Shown here: piece after piece, positions 46,811 to 52,179 of the stretch | Layout: the number at the start of each line of letters is the position of its first letter | Numbering within the stretch: position 1 is the stretch's first letter | NCBI RefSeq assembly: GCF_000615845.1 | Contig: NZ_BAML01000005.1 | Span: forward strand, 1 to 52,179 | DNA length: 52,179 nucleotides | Direction of reading: 5' to 3' | DNA from: Ligilactobacillus hayakitensis DSM 18933 = JCM 14209 | GTDB taxonomy: Bacteria; Bacillota; Bacilli; Lactobacillales; Lactobacillaceae | Program-made: the position numbers and the translations under genes | Notes under the pieces: generated by a model | What the model was told of the DNA's origin: nothing | The model's database searches: none | What the model saw: only the letters and a program-made list of their open reading frames with translations

Positions 46811-48073
46811 ATGACGTACGCGCAAAAGGCTATTGATGAAATTGAAAAAGGAAATTATGAGGAAGCAAAAAAACAATTTGCATGGTCGCTTAGAAAAGAT
46901 GATCCTGAAATGGTATATAGTTTAGCCGAAGAAATGTATTCTCTAGGTTTTACTAATTTGGCTAAGCGAGCATATGAAAATCTTTTAGAAAAATATCCAG
47001 AAGAAGATAGTCTAAGAACTGCACTAGCAGACATTTTAATTAGTGAAGATAAAGATGAAGAGGCTTTAAATTATTTAAGTCAAATAGATTCAACTTCTGA
47101 TGCATATATTGAAGCTTTAATGGTAAGTGCAGACTTATATCAACAACAAGGAATGTTTGAGGTTAGTGAACAAAAGTTATTAGAAGCAATAAATTTAGCA
47201 CCGCAAGAAGATGTTATTTTATTCGCGTTAGCTGAACTTTACTATAATGTAAAGCAATATAAGCAAGCTACACCTTTGTATCTAGAATTAATAAAGCAAG
47301 GAATTCCTGAATTCTCACGTGTAAATTTAGTACAAAGATTAGCAATGTCATATGCATTATCAGGACAATTAGAAAAAGCATTGGCATATTTTGATCAAAT
47401 TCATGATGAAGATTTAGATGATGATAGCCGATTCCAAATGGGGGTAACGTTATTTGAGTTGAAAAATTATGAAGATGCCATTAAAAAATTTGAAGAGTTA
47501 AGAGAACTATCGCCTGATTATCCTACAACATATTCATTTTTGGCTTCTGCATATGAATATCTTGGAAAACTAAATGATGCTTTAACTACATTACAAGAAG
47601 GAATTGCAGTTGATGAATATAATATTCGCTTGTATCAAAAAGCGAGTGAGGTAGCAACTAAAGTTGGAAAGTTGGATTTGGCCAAGGAGTATTTAATAAC
47701 TGCGCTTAGTCAAGAACCAGATAATCTTTCGTTGGTAATTATGTTAAGTGATGTATATTATAATTTAGGGATGCATCAAGAAAATATCGACTTTATTCAA
47801 AATTATTTAGAAAATGACGAAATTGATCCACAATTATATTGGAATGTTGCACGTTCATATGTAGCACTAGATGATTATGAAAAAGCGGGTAAATTTTATG
47901 ATGCGGCCGCACAAACAATTAACAATAACGAATTTAATCGTGATGCCGCTCAATTTTATCGTAACTATGGGATGCGAGATGAAGCAATTAGATTTGCTAA
48001 ATTAGTTTTAAATGACTCACCAAATGATATTGAAATGGCTGCGTTACTTGAAGAATTAACAGAAGAATTTTAG
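46811..48073 (+). CDS. TPR-repeat protein (YpiA-like)
   Basis: A cytoplasmic protein of 420 residues built almost wholly of tetratricopeptide repeats (about 10-11 units of 34 residues), e.g. DPEMVYSLAEEMYSLGFTNLAKRAYE near residue 30 and LSPDYPTTYSFLASAYEYLGKLNDALT near residue 235. No enzyme domain is seen; it probably acts as a protein-binding scaffold. Size and repeat pattern match the Bacillus YpiA family. The ribosome site is AAAGGAG. Confidence 0.88.
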   Translation: MTYAQKAIDEIEKGNYEEAKKQFAWSLRKDDPEMVYSLAEEMYSLGFTNLAKRAYENLLEKYPEEDSLRTALADILISEDKDEEALNYLSQIDSTSDAYIEALMVSADLYQQQGMFEVSEQKLLEAINLAPQEDVILFALAELYYNVKQYKQATPLYLELIKQGIPEFSRVNLVQRLAMSYALSGQLEKALAYFDQIHDEDLDDDSRFQMGVTLFELKNYEDAIKKFEELRELSPDYPTTYSFLASAYEYLGKLNDALTTLQEGIAVDEYNIRLYQKASEVATKVGKLDLAKEYLITALSQEPDNLSLVIMLSDVYYNLGMHQENIDFIQNYLENDEIDPQLYWNVARSYVALDDYEKAGKFYDAAAQTINNNEFNRDAAQFYRNYGMRDEAIRFAKLVLNDSPNDIEMAALLEELTEEF

Positions 48074-48098
48074 ATAATTGTATAATGCAAAATAATTT

Positions 48099-48146
48099 AA
48101 AAATGGTATGGATCTTAATTTAGTATTAAGGTCCATACCATTTTTT
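48099..48146. terminator. Bidirectional terminator
   Basis: A stem of about 20 bp pairs 48099-48119 with 48125-48145 (AAATGGTATGGA with TCCATACCATTT), with A/T runs on both sides, between the TPR gene and the convergent recombinase-like gene. Confidence 0.9.
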
Positions 48147-48172
48147 AAATTAACTAGAATGTATAATACAAG

Positions 48173-48988
48173 TTACATTAAGTTAAGATAATAACGTAAG
48201 GATTGTTTGTCATCCAAATGAAGAACTTCAAGCAATTCTTCACTTGAGGATAATTCATTTTTAGATAAATACTCTAAGATTACTTCTTGTCTAAGTTTTT
48301 TCGGTGACAAGTCAAAATTTATCATGGGTTGATCTTTTTTTAGGTACTTGTGCAAGGCTGGTAAACTTAATTGGGGATGGGCAATATTTTGTTGGCGTTG
48401 CTTAATAAAAAGATCATTTGTTTCTTGCTTTTTTTGTAAAGGGGCAATAAAAACAAAAAACTCTTCTAAAAATTTGCTTTCGATATCTGAAAACGAGATG
48501 GAATCTAATTTTTTATAAAAACCCGGGGCAATGATATCTTTTATAGGATAATATTTCTTTAATAAAAGCAATGTTAGCTTAGTGTAATATGAAATTTCTG
48601 GATTTAAAAGAATTTCTGGGAGGTATTTTGTCCAATTAGTAGTAGTTAACTCATCTTTTGAAGAGACTTTATCTTTACCTTTGATATTTAAAGTTGGGTA
48701 ATTTGGACTCAATTTCATAGAAAATATAAATCTAAAATAAGTATTTAAGTGAGATAGTATTTTATTATATGTCGAATTTTTAATCTGTTTATCTTCAATC
48801 AAAAAACGAAGATAGGCTTTAACATCAATATCCTCGATTTTATCGATTGTAACTGGGTTATTATGTAAATGATTAATAAACTTAAAAAAGTTCTCTACAT
48901 CGCTGAGAATACTGTTAATAGTGTTGTTTTCTAATGTTTTTTGAGTACGTAGCATATTTTCAAAAATTTCTTGGTATGGAATTTTCAT
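48173..48988 (-). CDS. Degenerate tyrosine-recombinase-like protein (XerD-like)
   Basis: A 271-residue protein with the layout of a tyrosine recombinase. The SAM-like core-binding domain covers about 1-105 (YLRFLIEDKQIKNSTYNKILSHLNTYFRF). The second part ends with LSPKKLRQEVILEYLSKNEL and EVLHLDDKQSLRYY, which line up with the HKLRH, LGH and terminal Tyr motifs of active enzymes. The Arg of the second motif and the Tyr remain, but its two His are Lys and Gln. The first catalytic Arg region reads YYPIKDII where TGLRxSEL is expected. So strand exchange is doubtful. It stands alone, convergent to the TPR gene, without other mobile-element genes. Confidence 0.75.
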   Translation of the reverse strand: MKIPYQEIFENMLRTQKTLENNTINSILSDVENFFKFINHLHNNPVTIDKIEDIDVKAYLRFLIEDKQIKNSTYNKILSHLNTYFRFIFSMKLSPNYPTLNIKGKDKVSSKDELTTTNWTKYLPEILLNPEISYYTKLTLLLLKKYYPIKDIIAPGFYKKLDSISFSDIESKFLEEFFVFIAPLQKKQETNDLFIKQRQQNIAHPQLSLPALHKYLKKDQPMINFDLSPKKLRQEVILEYLSKNELSSSEELLEVLHLDDKQSLRYYLNLM

Positions 48989-49097
48989 TGAGTTCCTCCT
49001 TTAGATAATACTGTGTTAGTTAAGCTATGAAGTTTAATACGTATTAATCTTAACATGGATTATATAGATAGAAAATTATTTTAAAGGTATCTAAATT

Positions 49098-49106
49098 TGG
49101 TATAAT
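49098..49106 (+). promoter_or_regulatory. Promoter of dapB-cca
   Basis: Extended -10: TG at 49098-49099 and TATAAT at 49101-49106; no good -35. The octamer GTATCTAA occurs on both sides (49087-49094 and 49124-49131). No lysine riboswitch is seen. Confidence 0.65.
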
Positions 49107-49144
49107 GGAAAATATAAATAAGAGTATCTAAGGAGGTATTTTAG

Positions 49145-49939
49145 ATGATTAAAGTTTTAGTTGCAGGTTTTGATGGTAGTATGGGTAACAAAACTACAAA
49201 TATGGTAATTGAAAATGATAAATTTGAATTGGCAGGAGTTTTCAGTCCATTTGCTGGTAAAGATAATTTACGTGAATATACAGAATTTCAAGATCAAAAC
49301 GTACCAGTGTATAAGACTTACGAAGAAGTTGCGGCCCAAAAAAATGATTTTGATGTTTGGGTTGATTTTACTGTGCCAAGTGCAGTTTATCAAAATGTGA
49401 AGTTTGCAATTGAAAATAAAATTTCACCAGTTGTTGGAACAACAGGTTTAACGGATGAACAATTGGTGGAATTAAAAGCATTAGCAAAAGAAAATGAGGT
49501 TGGTGGATTAATTGCGCCAAACTTCGGAATCTCAGCCGTATTACTAATGCAATTCGCAAAGAAAGCAGCGGAATTTATGCCAGATGTTGAAATTATTGAA
49601 TTACATCATGACAATAAGCTCGATGCACCTAGTGGAACTGCTGTTCAAACAGCTAAAATGATTTCTGAAGTACGAACTGCCCATCACCAAGGAAATCCAA
49701 ATGAAAAAGAAACAATGCTTGGAGCTCGTGGTGCTGATTTTGAAGGGATGAAAATTCATTCAGTCCGTTTACCAGGCTATGTGGCTCACGAACAAGTTAT
49801 TTTTGGTAGTTTAGGAGAATCATTAACAATTCGTCAAGATTCATTTGATCGTAGTTCATTTATGACTGGTGTAGCATTAGCAGTTGAAAAAATTGGAAAC
49901 TATAACGAATTATTAGTGGGGCTAGAAAATCTATTATGA
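49145..49939 (+). CDS. dapB: 4-hydroxy-tetrahydrodipicolinate reductase
   Basis: An enzyme of the lysine/diaminopimelate pathway, using NAD(P)H. It has 264 residues. The nucleotide-binding loop reads [13 protein letters not shown] (residue 4 on), a variant of the usual GAxGRMG. The catalytic and substrate signature is [15 protein letters not shown] near residue 155. Its presence suggests synthesis of meso-diaminopimelate or lysine. The stop overlaps the cca start by four bases. The ribosome site is AAGGAGG. Confidence 0.95.
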   Translation: MIKVLVAGFDGSMGNKTTNMVIENDKFELAGVFSPFAGKDNLREYTEFQDQNVPVYKTYEEVAAQKNDFDVWVDFTVPSAVYQNVKFAIENKISPVVGTTGLTDEQLVELKALAKENEVGGLIAPNFGISAVLLMQFAKKAAEFMPDVEIIELHHDNKLDAPSGTAVQTAKMISEVRTAHHQGNPNEKETMLGARGADFEGMKIHSVRLPGYVAHEQVIFGSLGESLTIRQDSFDRSSFMTGVALAVEKIGNYNELLVGLENLL

Positions 49940-51152
49940 TAATTGAAAAAATTCCAGAAGAATTTAAACGAGCATTACCGATTTTAAATACACTGAAAGA
50001 TGCAGGATATGAAGCATACTTTGTTGGTGGAAGTGTACGGGATACGCTTTTAGGATTACCAATTCACGATGTTGATATTGCAACTAGTGCTTATCCTGAA
50101 GAAGTAAAACAAATTTTTAATAAAACAGTTGATACAGGGATTGAACATGGAACCGTGATGGTACTAGACCATGGTGAAGGATACGAGATTACTACATTTA
50201 GAACTGAATCAACATATCAAGATTATCGCCGCCCCGAAAAAGTGGAATTTGTGCGTTCGTTGCAAGAAGATTTAAAACGTAGAGATTTGACAATTAATGC
50301 CTTAGCAATGGACGCAGCGGGTGAAATTATTGATTTATTTGATGGCTTGACGGATTTAAAAATGAAGGTTATCCGTGCTGTTGGCGATCCTAATGAGCGC
50401 TTTAATGAAGATGCATTAAGAATGATGAGGCAGTTAGATTTGGAAGCCAATTAGATTTTAAAATGGATAGTGAAACTTTTATGGCAATCAAAAAAAATGC
50501 GCATCTACTAGAAAAGATTGCTATCGAAAGAATTCATGTAGAATGGGTAAAACTTTTATTAGGTAAAAACCCAAACCAAGGAATCAAAGAATTTTTAGAA
50601 ACCAATCTATACAAATATAGTCCAAAATTTGAAAATAAATTATCAGAGTTAAAAGATATTGCAACCATGTCTCATTTAATTATTCCAGATGAATACGTTG
50701 CTTGGACATTTATCAGTTATAAATTAGGCTATGTTACAAGTAATGAATCTGGGAAGCTTATGAAGGAGTGGAAACTCTCAAATGAATTAATCAAACATGT
50801 ACAAACAGCTTTGAAGTGTGTCGAAAAAATTAAAAGACAAAATTTACAAATTGACGATTATTATCAAGCGGGATTAAGTCCGTTAAAAACAGCTAATATA
50901 GTTGCAAAATTACTGGGATTTGGGATAGATGACGCTCTGCTTGAAAGCCAATATAATGCTTTGCCTATTAAAGATAAAGCAGAGCTAAAAATAAATGGTG
51001 GCATTTTGATTAAGAAATTAAACATAAAACCTGGCCCTCAACTAGGAAAAATTCTTAAGGAACTTGAAAAAGAGGTTGTTCAAGGAAATCTTAAAAATAA
51101 TGAGGGTAATCTGATCAAAAAAGCTCAGGATTTAGTATCAACAGATAATTAA
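49936..51152 (+). pseudogene. cca: CCA-adding tRNA nucleotidyltransferase, frameshifted as sequenced
   Basis: Adds or repairs the 3-prime CCA of tRNAs. The N-terminal nucleotidyltransferase part is complete: [13 protein letters not shown] (near residue 29), HDVDIATSA (near 46) and [12 protein letters not shown] (near 114). The frame stops at TAG 50452. Adding one G to the GG at 50429-50430 changes [11 protein letters not shown] to the expected [15 protein letters not shown] and leads into the second frame, which runs to 51152; the total is 405 residues, a normal length. The gene is normally essential, so an error in the sequence is the likely cause. It is translated in coupling with dapB. Confidence 0.9.
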
Positions 51153-51173
51153 TTAAGGAAGAGTGAATTTATA

Positions 51174-52179
51174 GTGCAAACATTACGTGTCGAAAATTTA
51201 ACTAAGACATACGGGGAAAAAACGCTTTTTGAAAATCTAAACTTTATCATTAATGAAAATGATCGAATTGGTTTAATTGGAACAAATGGTTCCGGAAAAA
51301 CAACCTTATTAAATGCATTGGCGGAAATTGATCCTGCAGATACGGGAGAATTAGTTAAACCAAATGACTACCGTATTAGTTATTTAAAACAATCTCCGGA
51401 ATTTGATGGAAACAAAACAATCATGGAAGCCGTTTTTGAAGGAGCAGCTCCTGTTTTTCAAACTATCCGTAATTATGAAGAGGCATTGAAGTTATATGGT
51501 GAAAAACCAAATGACAAAAAAATCGAACAAAAATATATCAAAGCGGAAGAAAAAATGAATCAAGAAGATGCATGGGTTGCAGATAGTGATGTTAAAACTA
51601 TTTTAACTCAATTGCATATTAAAGATTTAGATCAAAAAGTAAATACCCTTTCTGGGGGGCAAAAGAAACGTGTGGGTCTTGCTCAAGCTTTAATTCAAGC
51701 ACCAGACTTACTTATCCTTGATGAACCAACTAACCATCTTGATTTTGATTCAATTAAATGGTTAGAACAGTATTTATCATCATATAAGGGAGCTTTATTG
51801 GTAGTAACGCACGATAGATATTTCTTAGATCAAATTGCTACTCAAATTATGGAGCTTTCTTTTGGAAAGATATATAGTTATGAAGGGAATTATCAAGATT
51901 TTGTACAGCAAAAAGCTGAACGCGTTGAAAGAGAGTTACTTCAAGAACATAAACAACAACAACTTTATAAAAAAGAATTAGCTTGGATGAAAACGGGAGC
52001 CAAGGCGCGAACAACAAAGCAACAAGCTAGAATTAATCGTTTTAACGATTTAAAAGGTAATTTAAATAAAGTTCAAGTTGATGAGAAAGTTGATATTAAC
52101 TTAGGGCAACAACGATTAGGAAAAAAAGTAATCCAAATAAACGATGCCACTCTTAGCGTGGATAATCATAAAATCATTG
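51174..52179 (+). CDS. ABC-F ATPase (Uup/YfmR type), cut by the window end
   Basis: A soluble ABC-F protein, expected to act on the ribosome. GTG 51174 (AAGGAAGAG upstream) opens a frame that runs off the window. The 335 residues seen contain the first ABC cassette: Walker A GTNGSGKTT near residue 36, the signature LSGGQKKR near 159, Walker B LLILDEPTNHLD near 178 and the switch His in VTHDR near 212. The linker with KTGAKARTTKQQARINRF is near residue 270, and the second cassette begins. A C-terminal coiled coil would mark Uup/YfmR, but it is outside the window. Confidence 0.9.
   Translation, partial: MQTLRVENLTKTYGEKTLFENLNFIINENDRIGLIGTNGSGKTTLLNALAEIDPADTGELVKPNDYRISYLKQSPEFDGNKTIMEAVFEGAAPVFQTIRNYEEALKLYGEKPNDKKIEQKYIKAEEKMNQEDAWVADSDVKTILTQLHIKDLDQKVNTLSGGQKKRVGLAQALIQAPDLLILDEPTNHLDFDSIKWLEQYLSSYKGALLVVTHDRYFLDQIATQIMELSFGKIYSYEGNYQDFVQQKAERVERELLQEHKQQQLYKKELAWMKTGAKARTTKQQARINRFNDLKGNLNKVQVDEKVDINLGQQRLGKKVIQINDATLSVDNHKII

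Noticed and set aside
48173-48988. Integrase of an integrated element
   Set aside because: Catalytic residues are replaced, and there are no attachment repeats, phage genes or composition change around it.
49000-49144. Lysine riboswitch upstream of dapB
   Set aside because: The region is too short and lacks the conserved L-box elements.

Overview
The window is chromosomal DNA of a low-GC, AT-rich Gram-positive bacterium of the order Lactobacillales, most likely family Lactobacillaceae. The evidence is gene content and order (hisS-aspS, recU-pbp1A, ypsA-gpsB-rnpB, phoH-ybeY-dgkA-era-recO, glyQS-dnaG-rpoD, dapB-cca), an EbsA-family protein, the dltXABCD operon, a LysM/Apf-type cell-wall protein, a class B RNase P RNA, and regulation by T-boxes and a PyrR attenuator. 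I cannot name the genus safely. There is no prophage, insertion sequence, CRISPR array, tRNA or rRNA gene. Almost everything is core genome.

Layout. 1-6.1 kb: T-box-controlled hisS-aspS, a CorA-type transporter, and an NhaC-family carrier behind a T-box with a tyrosine specifier. 6.3-9.4 kb, minus strand: recU and a class A penicillin-binding protein. 9.4-12.4 kb: ypsA, gpsB, RNase P RNA, an RlmL-like methyltransferase, and a convergent RNase HI-like gene. 12.5-16 kb: ebsA, fhs, lspA, rluD. 16-21 kb: a PyrR-attenuated operon pyrR-uraA followed by CarA-like and short CarB-like genes. 21-26 kb: a LysR regulator, Mn-type pyrophosphatase, an aminotransferase, 5-formyl-THF cyclo-ligase and glutamate racemase. 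26-29.5 kb: phoH-ybeY-dgkA-era-recO. 29.6-36.2 kb: dltXABCD (D-alanylation of teichoic acid) and an unusual EIIC-like permease plus DUF915 hydrolase pair. 36.3-42.7 kb: T-box-controlled glyQS, then dnaG-rpoD. 42.7-48.1 kb: a DUF4931/metallophosphoesterase pair, a Cys-less rhodanese, a small membrane protein, a LysM wall protein, a GNAT and a TPR protein. 48.2-52.2 kb: a degenerate tyrosine-recombinase-like protein, dapB-cca, and an ABC-F protein cut by the window end.

Two points matter most. First, the CarA/CarB pair of the pyrimidine operon looks catalytically dead but conserved in shape. The small subunit has lost the glutaminase Cys and His. The large subunit lacks the second ATP-grasp and allosteric domains and has changed residues in the first ATP-grasp site. 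A LysR gene follows. This looks like a repurposed pseudoenzyme pair under PyrR control and is the best candidate here for an undescribed system. Second, six genes (fhs, pyrR, carA-like, fthC, the LysM protein, cca) each carry one single-base indel, at least five of them in short homopolymer runs. The reading frames are otherwise intact, and cca is normally essential, so sequencing or assembly error is more likely than true decay. Any reader should treat these six as probably intact in the organism.
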